Assembly (NCBI RefSeq): GCF_011038975.1
Contig: NZ_JAAKEC010000021.1
Coordinates: 1-54,685, forward strand
From: Adlercreutzia sp. ZJ176
GTDB taxonomy: Bacteria; Actinomycetota; Coriobacteriia; Coriobacteriales; Eggerthellaceae
Length of the DNA: 54,685 nucleotides
Direction of reading: 5' to 3'
Each line of letters opens with the position of its first letter. Within the stretch, counting starts at the first letter, position 1. Under the pieces are notes generated by a model. The model was not told the origin of the DNA. It searched no databases and worked only from the letters and a program-made list of their open reading frames with translations. Positions 33,630 to 41,349 of this stretch are shown piece after piece. A program made the position numbers and the translations under genes.

Positions 33630-36600
33630 CTACACCCCCAAGCCGTTGAAGCGCTCAAAGAACGCCTTCAGTCGGTCAAGGACGCGCTGCTTTATCTCCG
33701 CATAGGCGTTCTGCGGCGCAAAGCGCGACGGCTTGCGCGTCAAGAGCGCCGAGACCTCGGTGCCAACCTCAGGGATGCCCCCTTCGGCAAAGGCCCGCGA
33801 AACCAGAGCGCGCGTCGCGTCGGCATCGAGGCTCTCCTCCTCGATGATGGAGGAAAGCTCGCGCTCCTCGGCCTCCGCCACGTAGCGCCTCCAGTCCTCA
33901 GTCACGTCGTTGCTCGCGTTCAGCGAGTCGACGAACGCGTGGATCAGATCGCGCTTGTTGCGCAGGTCGTACGTGGAGCCGATCGCGCGCTCGATGTCGG
34001 CGACGATCACCTTGTCCTGGCAATTCGTGTCGTGGTACTTCTGAACCAGCATCAGGATATAGTCGATGTTGACGTCCACGGTCTTGAGCAGCTCAATCTC
34101 GAACACCAAGTCGTCGTTGATGATCTTCGCGTCAACGTCCGGCTTGCGGTATTTGTCGAAGAGATCGGCATACACGCTGCGATAGTCCTGCTCGTCACGC
34201 GCGCTCATGGGGTCATCGCCGACGAACTCGTCAAAGCAGGCGAGGACGTTACGCAAGCGCAGGATCACGCCGAACAGGCGAATGAAGCTCTTCTCCGCCT
34301 CCTCCCCTGCGATGACGTCGCCCAGAGGAAAGCTTCCGTAAAGATCAGCCAGCCGATCCCGGTACTCGCCCAGGTACTCTGCGTAGGGCTTGAGCAGCAC
34401 CACACCGTGGGCGTCCTTGTCCCCGAACAAGCTGATGGCGCTATTGACCTCATCCTCCAAGTTGCGGAAGCAGACGACGTTGCCGAAGTCCTTCACCGAA
34501 TTCAAGATGCGGTTCGTGCGGCTGAACGCCTGGATGAGCCCGTGGGCGCGCAGGTCCTTGTCAACCCACAGCGTGTTGAGCGTGGTGGCGTCAAATCCCG
34601 TGAGGAACATGTTAACCACGATGACCAGGTCTATCTGACGGCGCTTCATCTTGTCAGAGAGGTCTTTGTAGTAGCCCTGAAAGCCCTCGGACGAAGTATC
34701 GAAGCTCGTGGAGTACAAGGCGTTGTAGTCGGCGATGGCCGCCTCCAGGAAATCGCGCGAGGATGCGTCGAGGCTGGCTACGTCAAAGGACTCATCAGGC
34801 AGACCGCATCCGTCATCAGCCTCGTTTGGCTGGAAGCTGAAGATGGTCGCCACCTTGAGCGGCGTGGCGGCTCGTTGCGCCTGGATGCGCCTGAACGCCG
34901 CATAGTACACCTTCGCCATGTCAACCGAAGCAACGCAGAACAGCGAGTTGAACCCCATGACACGCTGCCCCTTGAGCTTGTACGAGTACTGTCGCTTCGT
35001 CTTCTGCTCGTAGTGGTCGAGGATGTAGTTCACCACGAGGTCGACGCGATCCGCCGCCTCATAGGCCCCTTTGCGGTAGATGCTGTAGACCTTCTCGTCG
35101 GGGAAGTCGTCGCGCTCCCTGATGGTCTTGATGTAGTCGATGCGGAAGGGCAGCACGTTGCCGTCGCGAATGGCGTCCACTATGGTGTACGTGTGCAGCT
35201 TCTCGCCGAAGGCCTGCTCAGTCGTGCGAAGGTGCACGTTCTTGCCCGACCCGGCGTTCTCGGCAAAGATGGGCGTACCTGTGAACCCGAACAGGTGGTA
35301 CTTCCTGAAGTGTTTCGTGATGGCTTGGTGCATCTCACCGAACTGGCTGCGATGGCACTCGTCGAAGACGATCACCACGTGCTTGTCATACACCTCGTGC
35401 TTGGGGTTCTTCTTAATGAAGCACGCGAGCTTCTGGATGGTGGTCACCAAGATGCGGTTCTCGGGGTCGGCCAGCTGCCGCGCCAGCACCGCCGTCGACT
35501 CGCTGCCGTCGACGGCGCCCTTTTCAAAGCGGTCGTACTCGCGCATGGTCTGGTAGTCGAGGTCCTTGCGGTCGACCACGAACAGAACCTTGTCGACGCC
35601 CTCCATGGCGCTCGCCAGCTGCGCCGTCTTGAAGCTCGTGAGCGTCTTGCCTGAGCCCGTGGTGTGCCACACATAGCCGCCCGCCGCGGCCGTCCCCAGC
35701 ATCTTCTTGTTGCTTTCCGCAACGAGGACGCGGTTCAGGATGCGCTCCGTCGCCACGATCTGGTAGGGGCGCATAACAAGGAGCAAACCCTCTTCCGTGA
35801 GCACGCAGTACCTCGTCAGGATGTTCAAGAGCGTATGCTTCGCGAAGAAGGTCAAGGTGAACGGCACCAGATCGCAGATGGGCATGTTGTCGGCCGCCGC
35901 CCACCAGCTGGTGAACTCGAAGCTGTGGCTCGTCTTCTTCCTGGCGCCCTTCGAGCTTGAGCGCGTCTCTTCGATATGCCCCATGCGCGTCGTGTTGGAG
36001 TAGTACTTGGTGTGCGTGCCGTTCGATACGACGAAGACCTGCACGTACTCGAACAGGCCGCAGCCGCTCCAGAAGCTGTCGCGCTGGTAGCGCTCTATCT
36101 GGTTGAACGCTTCCTTGATGGCCACGCCGCGGCGCTTGAGCTCCACGTGCACCATCGGCAGGCCGTTGACGAGGATGGTCACGTCATAGCGGTTCTCGTA
36201 CGAGCCTTCCTGCGTGTACTGGTTCATCACCTGAAGACGGTTGTTGTGGATGTTGGCCTTGTCGATGAGCTTGATGTTCTTGCTCGTACCGTCGTCGCGC
36301 ACCAGCACTTGGACATGGTCTTTCTGGATGCGGTTCGTCTTCTCGACGATGCCTTCGTTATCGGCCGCGATGCTGCTTTGGAAGAACCGCTTCCACTCGC
36401 CGTCGGTAAACGCGATGCCGTTGAGCGATTCAAGCTGGCGGCGAAGGTTGCCGACGAGCTCCCCTTCGCTGCCAACCTCGATGTACTCATACGCCTGGCG
36501 CTGCAGCTGCTTGATGAAGGCCGCTTCAAGCTGGGCTTCGGACTGATACGCCGTCGAGCGGCTGCCTTCCTGGGGAGAGACCGCGCACACCGTGGATCGG

Positions 36601-36731
36601 CCTCCAAAGGCCATGATGTCGAAGACGACGTTGCCGGGAAGGTCGTCAGATGCATACGAGGCGCCGCTGCCGAGGCCGGTGAGCTCGTATTCGTAGCGCT
36701 TTTTCTCCCCTGCGCTTTCCTGGTTGAGCAC
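33630..36731 (-). CDS. hsdR: Type I restriction enzyme, R (HsdR) subunit
   Basis: The ATP-dependent translocase/nuclease subunit, about 1033 residues. The PD-(D/E)xK nuclease is near the N-terminus: RYDVTILVNG (Asp183) then VHVELKRRG (Glu197, Lys199). Superfamily 2 motor motifs follow: Walker A HTTGSGKT, and motif II FDECHRS (DECH at about 458). The C-terminal part carries VNMFLTGFDATTLNTLWVDKD and SRTNR (motif VI). A GTG start at 36731 follows AGGGGAGG, and an ATG at 36755 is also possible; the former fits the ribosome site. No truncation is seen, so it should be active. Confidence 0.95.
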   Translation of the reverse strand: MLNQESAGEKKRYEYELTGLGSGASYASDDLPGNVVFDIMAFGGRSTVCAVSPQEGSRSTAYQSEAQLEAAFIKQLQRQAYEYIEVGSEGELVGNLRRQLESLNGIAFTDGEWKRFFQSSIAADNEGIVEKTNRIQKDHVQVLVRDDGTSKNIKLIDKANIHNNRLQVMNQYTQEGSYENRYDVTILVNGLPMVHVELKRRGVAIKEAFNQIERYQRDSFWSGCGLFEYVQVFVVSNGTHTKYYSNTTRMGHIEETRSSSKGARKKTSHSFEFTSWWAAADNMPICDLVPFTLTFFAKHTLLNILTRYCVLTEEGLLLVMRPYQIVATERILNRVLVAESNKKMLGTAAAGGYVWHTTGSGKTLTSFKTAQLASAMEGVDKVLFVVDRKDLDYQTMREYDRFEKGAVDGSESTAVLARQLADPENRILVTTIQKLACFIKKNPKHEVYDKHVVIVFDECHRSQFGEMHQAITKHFRKYHLFGFTGTPIFAENAGSGKNVHLRTTEQAFGEKLHTYTIVDAIRDGNVLPFRIDYIKTIRERDDFPDEKVYSIYRKGAYEAADRVDLVVNYILDHYEQKTKRQYSYKLKGQRVMGFNSLFCVASVDMAKVYYAAFRRIQAQRAATPLKVATIFSFQPNEADDGCGLPDESFDVASLDASSRDFLEAAIADYNALYSTSFDTSSEGFQGYYKDLSDKMKRRQIDLVIVVNMFLTGFDATTLNTLWVDKDLRAHGLIQAFSRTNRILNSVKDFGNVVCFRNLEDEVNSAISLFGDKDAHGVVLLKPYAEYLGEYRDRLADLYGSFPLGDVIAGEEAEKSFIRLFGVILRLRNVLACFDEFVGDDPMSARDEQDYRSVYADLFDKYRKPDVDAKIINDDLVFEIELLKTVDVNIDYILMLVQKYHDTNCQDKVIVADIERAIGSTYDLRNKRDLIHAFVDSLNASNDVTEDWRRYVAEAEERELSSIIEEESLDADATRALVSRAFAEGGIPEVGTEVSALLTRKPSRFAPQNAYAEIKQRVLDRLKAFFERFNGLGV

Positions 36732-36741
36732 GCGTCCTCCC

Positions 36742-36882
36742 CTATCGTTCGTCATCCGCGTCCGCCTGCAAGTCCCTCACCTTGCATACGGCGTAACCCT
36801 CGCAATGGTAGCTTGCGTCGATGCCCTTCATGCGCGCGAACTCCACCTGGTCGGTAATGCCCAACTTGTTCTCAAGCGTCAT
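36742..36882 (-). pseudogene. 46-codon ORF with a Fic-like N-terminus, probable remnant
   Basis: An ORF with a good ribosome site (AAGGAG) whose first 17 residues (MTLENKLGITDQVEFAR) resemble the N-terminus of Fic-family proteins often found in type I restriction loci. The rest (KGIDASYHCEGYAVCKVRDLQADADDER) does not continue that match. No FIC motif is present, so an internal deletion is the likely origin. It ends 11 bases before the hsdR GTG, so translation may still be coupled. Fic similarity is from memory. Confidence 0.35.
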
Positions 36883-36904
36883 CCCGGCTCCTTGCCTCTC
36901 CGTT

Positions 36905-36963
36905 GCCCCTACGCGACCTTCTCCTTGAAGGATAGCAGCTTGTCGCAATAATAGGCATACTGC
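36905..36963 (-). repeat. 59-bp direct repeat copy 2: hsdS 3'-end remnant
   Basis: This segment is identical to 38877-38935 at 58 of 59 bases (difference at 36947 / 38919). It encodes QYAYYCDKLLSFKEKVA and stop, the tail of hsdS (Arg replaced by Cys). Upstream of it (36964 onward) no further hsdS homology is visible. It marks a breakpoint of a past recombination. Confidence 0.9.
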
Positions 36964-37097
36964 AAATGACAACCTTCCGCAGCGTCGCCAATCAGCGGCT
37001 GCTTTTCCTTGGCCAGCCGATGTCGTCAAACTGAGCCAATCGGCGAGAAACGTAGCCAGCACACGATTAATCTCCACATTTCTTTGGTAGAATTCTC

Positions 37098-37117
37098 TCG
37101 CGCGGACAACCGCGCGA
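37098..37117 (-). terminator. Hairpin after the SIR2 gene
   Basis: TCGCGCGG pairs with CCGCGCGA around a four-base loop, starting 19 bases past the SIR2 gene stop. No long T-run follows (GAATTCTACC), so termination strength is unclear. Confidence 0.5.
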
Positions 37118-37135
37118 AACTTGGGAGTATGCCCC

Positions 37136-38776
37136 TCAGCTGGAGCTAGGTTCGGATGCCGTCATCCGGACTATTGGTAAAGGCTGGGGGACTTCCTGTC
37201 TTCCGTAGCGTAAATAGTCATAGATACGAATGCACTTGCGGAAATTCGAATTCTTGAGCAGCGCCTTCTTCTTGCCTTGATCGGATTCAACATCCACCAA
37301 CGCCTGCTTCAACAACCTCTCCAAATCGTCCACATCGATCTCGCGTTCTTCGAGGCAGGGAATGAATGCGAATGGGCTGCTCGGTGCACATGCCTCCTCA
37401 AGACCCTTGATGCTGAGAAGTCCTTCGAATCGCCGGCGCGTAGAGGACATCGACTTCCGAATCGTTTTACTTCGATAGCTATCGACAGACGCGAGAGTTG
37501 GCAGGTAAGCCGCTATGTCCTTGCCAACCTCCCCGTCAAGCCCACGCGTATACTTGAAGACAGGCATGCTGTTGGGCCGCTGTCGCACGTACATATTCAG
37601 ATAGTTCTCGACGACAAACTTCGGGTCATAGTGTAGGTTGTCAAGCACGACATCTTCGAAGATGTCCTCCGGCGAAATTGGCCGCCCTATGTTGGCGGGC
37701 GAAACCGAAAGACCTATCACGATTTTCTGATCAGGGCTCAAGTCGTTCAGCACATTGTCGATGCCGGAAACCACAACGTCCGAAGTTGGGTCGATGCGCT
37801 CTGCAAGCCTAAATACACTGCCTCGAAGTTCGCGGATGAATCGCGTGCTGTACATTTTCCTCGAACAGCGCATCGCCTCGTAAATTGATTCAAAATCATC
37901 AGTGGCAATCTTGGTCATCGAAAGCGTTCTGCCACCGAAGCTCATGGCAAGCTCGCCAACAGCGGTCTCCTTCGCATGCTGAACGAAGATCAGCCGCTTG
38001 CTCAGCCGCTCAAGCTTTTCGTCAGGCAAGCACTCACATATATCACCCAATATCGACTTAATGTTTTCATCCTGAATGGAGTACCCAAGGAATACCACTG
38101 GGTATTCAACGAAGAGAGTTAGGAGTTTCGCCGATAGATATTTTCTCTTCTGAGCAAACTGAGCGTAATCGGCGCTTGTCAGCACAATGCTGTCCGCTCT
38201 TGAGACAGAACCATGGATCTTGTAAATCTCCTGCGAAAACGCTTGGTCGGAGAAAAGAAGGTCACTCTCGCCAACGTAAGTCGTAAATTCAGGAAAGAGC
38301 ACTTCGCACATGCAGTCGTAATTCGTCGTGATGATACCGGCAACCTTTTCTTTTCCCGCTCGGGCAAGCTTCTCCGTTTCGGAACTATCGGCCACAGTGA
38401 AGCTGGCTATCTTGTCAGCCACGTAGATCTTCATCGGGGAGGCATCTCCGGTTAGCTCACGAGCATGACGCTCGCGAAAGCCGCCAAACTTGCCAGCCGA
38501 GAAGAGAGCGCGATTCACCTCACCCTCCATCAGAGTAGCGACCAATGGTAACTCCGAGTCGGATTCAGCGTTCCGAACAGCGATCCTCGCCTGGCTCTTG
38601 AAGCGCGCATAGGCGTAGGGATCATCCAACACCTCCGCGCAAACTTCTGACAGCAAGCCTTCCCAGCCTGGGGTACCGCAATAGCGACGAGAAAGACCAG
38701 AGCCTATGAAGAGGAACGGATAGCGCCCAGCATCATCGACAGCCTGGTGAATTACATCTTTGATCCTCTCGTCCAT
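37136..38776 (-). CDS. SIR2-domain protein, probable anti-phage NADase
   Basis: A 546-residue protein in a restriction locus. The N-terminal half is a SIR2_2-type fold: FLFIGSGLSRRY (22-32, NAD-binding glycine loop), ITTNYD (149-154) and the catalytic-type His188 in YKIHGS. The second half (about 290-546) is unlike anything recognised and probably acts as sensor or effector control. Related bacterial SIR2 proteins (DSR, Thoeris ThsA, pAgo-associated) deplete NAD when phages infect. Base composition is visibly lower in GC than the neighbours, which suggests transfer. The ATG follows GAAAGGG. It is bracketed by the hsdS-end repeats. Confidence 0.8.
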   Translation of the reverse strand: MDERIKDVIHQAVDDAGRYPFLFIGSGLSRRYCGTPGWEGLLSEVCAEVLDDPYAYARFKSQARIAVRNAESDSELPLVATLMEGEVNRALFSAGKFGGFRERHARELTGDASPMKIYVADKIASFTVADSSETEKLARAGKEKVAGIITTNYDCMCEVLFPEFTTYVGESDLLFSDQAFSQEIYKIHGSVSRADSIVLTSADYAQFAQKRKYLSAKLLTLFVEYPVVFLGYSIQDENIKSILGDICECLPDEKLERLSKRLIFVQHAKETAVGELAMSFGGRTLSMTKIATDDFESIYEAMRCSRKMYSTRFIRELRGSVFRLAERIDPTSDVVVSGIDNVLNDLSPDQKIVIGLSVSPANIGRPISPEDIFEDVVLDNLHYDPKFVVENYLNMYVRQRPNSMPVFKYTRGLDGEVGKDIAAYLPTLASVDSYRSKTIRKSMSSTRRRFEGLLSIKGLEEACAPSSPFAFIPCLEEREIDVDDLERLLKQALVDVESDQGKKKALLKNSNFRKCIRIYDYLRYGRQEVPQPLPIVRMTASEPSSS

Positions 38777-38876
38777 ACGCCTGCCCTTTCGCTACCTGGC
38801 AATGCATCACCGCACCCACATTGCCATCACCTAACAATGGCCCGCAAACTCATGCCAAGCGGTACGCCAGATCTTC

Positions 38877-38935
38877 GCCCCTACGCGACCTTCTCCTTGA
38901 AGGATAGCAGCTTGTCGCGATAATAGGCATACTGC
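38877..38935 (-). repeat. 59-bp direct repeat copy 1: true hsdS 3' end
   Basis: The last 18 codons of hsdS with its stop codon and 4 flanking bases. It recurs at 36905-36963, 1972 bases away and in the same direction. Homologous recombination between the copies would delete the SIR2 gene exactly and leave hsdS intact. Confidence 0.9.
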
Positions 38936-40140
38936 TTGCGCCGCGCCTTGATCTCGGCCGGAAGTCCCTCTGAGATGTCGTTCACCAGGGTGTCGAACTT
39001 GTCAAGAATGGCCACGATGCGAGCTTGCTCTTCGAGGGAAGGGACGGGAATGCTAATAGAGGCGAGTCTTTTCCCAGATATTCGCGACACTTTTGTTCCC
39101 GAAATCAGAGGGATCTTCTGTGCAGCAAATTTGCTTGTCCTCACAGCATGAGCGATATACCTTGGATTTTGCTCATGATGAAGCGCGTAGCTATCATCAT
39201 GGTAAGCAACTGGATCCTCGCCAAGCCACACAACAGCCTTGCACAGATCGTCAATATTCTCACCTGTGCAGGCAAAAATCAGATCCCCTGGCTCAGCAAA
39301 TCTCAAAAAGCCCTTCAACGACTCGTCTACATAAGAAACGGTCTCATGGGCCGACAAACCATAATCTGTGTAGATTTGCCCATAGTGAATACAAGGGATT
39401 CCGTCCACAACATAGTCCGCAGCGGTGAATCTCTTCCCTCGCGTCAGGACGCCGATCTCACCTAGCGTCAAGAGAGGTACCCCCCCCCGTTCGCTAAAAT
39501 CAAGGAGTTTGTCACGGTAGTAGGCATATTGGCGCCTCCGCGCCTCAAGCTCAGCCTCAAGCTCAGCCTCAAGCTCAGCCTCAAGCTCAGCGAAGGAGTC
39601 TAACACCCGAACGATCTCTTCCTGCACTTCCATAGGGGGAACAGGAATGAGAAACGAAGACATTATCCTTGAATTTAGATTATTTATTGTCGTGCTGGTT
39701 AATCTAAGCTCAAGATGTTCCTTGAATGATCGACCGGTAAGCAGATGAAACACGAACCGAGGATCTATCTTCTTGGAATCAGACCTGATGACAGCCATAA
39801 ACCCACCGAAAGTGTATCTTGCATCCTCTTCTATAAATGCGACTTTTCCAATATGCTCCCTACTCCCGCTGCCAGCGCAAATCAAAATGTCACCCGCTCG
39901 GAGTATTTGATCATCCCTCACGCGAACACTCTTTGAGATTCGTTTGATCTCATTAAGATTCAGGGTGTTTGACTCAAGCGTAATGTTGTTCGCACGCAAA
40001 ACAATCCATGAATCACGACCACTCGTCTCCTGCTCTTTTCGATAAGTTACACCTCTTGTATAAGAGCAACATTCCTCAAATTGAATATACTTCACTCCGT
40101 TGGGGCATAAGCGCCCTATCAACTCTTCAATCCTGCCCAT
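38881..40140 (-). CDS. hsdS: Type I restriction enzyme, specificity (HsdS) subunit
   Basis: A 419-residue protein with two target-recognition domains (about 15-170 and 220-370), each followed by a conserved helical spacer ending RRRQYAYYRDKLL or RRKQYAYYRDKLL. The central spacer helix contains four AELE units (184-199), encoded by four perfect 12-bp repeats. The ATG at 40140 lies 3 bases after the preceding gene. Sequence in the domains is lower in GC than in hsdM and hsdR, as usual for exchanged recognition domains. It forms the M2S methylase with HsdM and the R2M2S restriction complex. Confidence 0.94.
   Translation of the reverse strand: MGRIEELIGRLCPNGVKYIQFEECCSYTRGVTYRKEQETSGRDSWIVLRANNITLESNTLNLNEIKRISKSVRVRDDQILRAGDILICAGSGSREHIGKVAFIEEDARYTFGGFMAVIRSDSKKIDPRFVFHLLTGRSFKEHLELRLTSTTINNLNSRIMSSFLIPVPPMEVQEEIVRVLDSFAELEAELEAELEAELEARRRQYAYYRDKLLDFSERGGVPLLTLGEIGVLTRGKRFTAADYVVDGIPCIHYGQIYTDYGLSAHETVSYVDESLKGFLRFAEPGDLIFACTGENIDDLCKAVVWLGEDPVAYHDDSYALHHEQNPRYIAHAVRTSKFAAQKIPLISGTKVSRISGKRLASISIPVPSLEEQARIVAILDKFDTLVNDISEGLPAEIKARRKQYAYYRDKLLSFKEKVA
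39543..39590 (-). repeat. Four perfect 12-bp tandem repeats in hsdS
   Basis: CCTCAAGCTCAG on the given strand, four exact copies, coding for AELE in the spacer between the two recognition domains. The EcoR124I/EcoDXXI enzymes have TAEL repeats at the same place, and repeat number sets the spacing of the recognised bipartite site (established). Slippage here could change specificity. Confidence 0.95.
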
Positions 40141-40143
40141 GAG

Positions 40144-40992
40144 CTAATCCTTTAGCACCAAGTTGGTGTAAATATCGAACATCGCCAAAAGGAAAAGATC
40201 CTCCATGGTGGAGATCTTTTCATCATCATACCCCCCAGGACTACCGTAGCTCGCATCATTCTTCTCGATGACAGCGTAAATTGCCGAGTATCTAGCAATA
40301 GTGGTTACAAGTTGACACGCTTCTATTTCAGGACATATTTCGAAGCCGTATTCAACTTTCAGATCAGCTAAAGGCGTAGCTGTGGTGTCTGCAAATCTGA
40401 AGGCACTAGCTAAGATATCCGTTAAGTGATTGTCGTATTCGAATTCGGTGTAAGGCATGGCTTCAGAGCCATAGATCCTTAGACTTCTGAAGAGATATTT
40501 CCCGTTTTCGTAGAGCAAATCATCATCGTTTGGAAAACGCTCTTTCAAGGCACTCTCGATTGCCTCGAGACATTCATGGTAGAAATCCTCGCGCAGAGAA
40601 ATCCTTAGATCGAGCTCGCAATACTCCAAAATACGATTTTGGACCTCTTCCGTACAGCAGCAAAACTCTCTATACATCTCACGAGTGTAGTAGAAAAGGC
40701 TATCGTACATAGCCGCAATAGCGCAGAGAGGAATCAGACCTCGATCACTGTAGTACTTCGATACAAATGAAATGGCTTGGGCCTTGACTTCAGCAGCATG
40801 TCTCTGCTCATCGCGCTCATCCTGCCTTCGTTCGAATCTACCCATCTTTACATTCTGCCAAACCTGAAGAACGCCTATAACGACCGCAACAACCAGAGAG
40901 GTAACCGCGCAGAAAACTTGGATCGCCTCTGAAGTAATCGAACTGAGTCCCAAGCTGTTCACAAATGCACTAATCTCATCCAATTTCCCCAC
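40144..40992 (-). CDS. Unknown protein with N-terminal membrane segment, between hsdM and hsdS
   Basis: A 282-residue product. One hydrophobic segment (about 24-46, FCAVTSLVVAVVIGVLQVW) is followed by a charged stretch (RFERRQDERDEQRH) and a soluble, helix-rich domain of about 210 residues with several acidic patches. No family was recognised. It is placed tightly before hsdS (3 bases). Composition is clearly lower in GC than in hsdM, as in the SIR2 gene. The start is taken as GTG 40992, though its ribosome site is not ideal. Its location suggests a defence-related cargo gene, but this is only inference. Confidence 0.7.
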   Translation of the reverse strand: MGKLDEISAFVNSLGLSSITSEAIQVFCAVTSLVVAVVIGVLQVWQNVKMGRFERRQDERDEQRHAAEVKAQAISFVSKYYSDRGLIPLCAIAAMYDSLFYYTREMYREFCCCTEEVQNRILEYCELDLRISLREDFYHECLEAIESALKERFPNDDDLLYENGKYLFRSLRIYGSEAMPYTEFEYDNHLTDILASAFRFADTTATPLADLKVEYGFEICPEIEACQLVTTIARYSAIYAVIEKNDASYGSPGGYDDEKISTMEDLFLLAMFDIYTNLVLKD

Positions 40993-41129
40993 CCTCTGCC
41001 ACTTCGTTGAGCGCTCGGTATTCTGAGGTTGCCTCTTTTGCCATCTCCTCTTTGCTTGATTTCACCCTTTGCCAAAGGATTCTCAACGGAAGAACGTGCT
41101 GCATCGACTTTCCTGCTTTTTTGGCTCAT
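40959..41129 (-). CDS. Possible small basic ORF, low support
   Basis: A 56-codon ORF (MSQKSRKVDAARSSVEN...), rich in Lys, Arg, Gly and Ser, with AGGGG upstream of the ATG at 41129. It overlaps the start of the following gene by 34 bases. In another frame of the same DNA a 22-codon ORF (MAKEATSEYRAL...) also has GAGGAG before it. One of these may be real; I cannot tell which. Confidence 0.2.
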   Translation of the reverse strand: MSQKSRKVDAARSSVENPLAKGEIKQRGDGKRGNLRIPSAQRSGRGWGNWMRLVHL

Positions 41130-41349
41130 CTCCGCCCCTTTTCGCACATCTGAACTATCCAGATTCTATAAGCAGCTGTCGCATTGCTCAAATGTCAAAG
41201 CCCCATGGCAACACCCTCAGCACGACAAGCTCCTCCAAAGTGCAATCCAAAGTGCAAAATTTGCACTTTGGGCGATTTTGTTTGCACTTTGGGCAGACTT
41301 ACCCTTCTGAACACACCCTCCAGCTCGAAGGCCCAGGGCTTCTTCTCAC
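40993..41349. other. 357-bp gap between hsdM and the unknown membrane gene
   Basis: It contains the four-copy CCAAAGTGCAAA motif cluster (41235-41292) and the doubtful small ORF above. Elsewhere (41130-41230) no feature was recognised. It is AT-richer than the window average. Confidence 0.6.
41235..41292. repeat. Four-copy CCAAAGTGCAAA / TTTGCACTTTGG cluster
   Basis: Two forward copies at 41235-41246 (last base differs) and 41247-41258, then two inverted copies at 41260-41271 and 41281-41292. Copies 2 and 3 make a perfect 12+12 palindrome around one base. It may be a multi-site operator for a dimeric regulator, or a terminator-like structure after hsdM. Confidence 0.85.

Noticed and set aside
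33939-35654. 571-codon plus-strand ORF over hsdR
   Set aside because: Shadow of hsdR with no recognisable motif.
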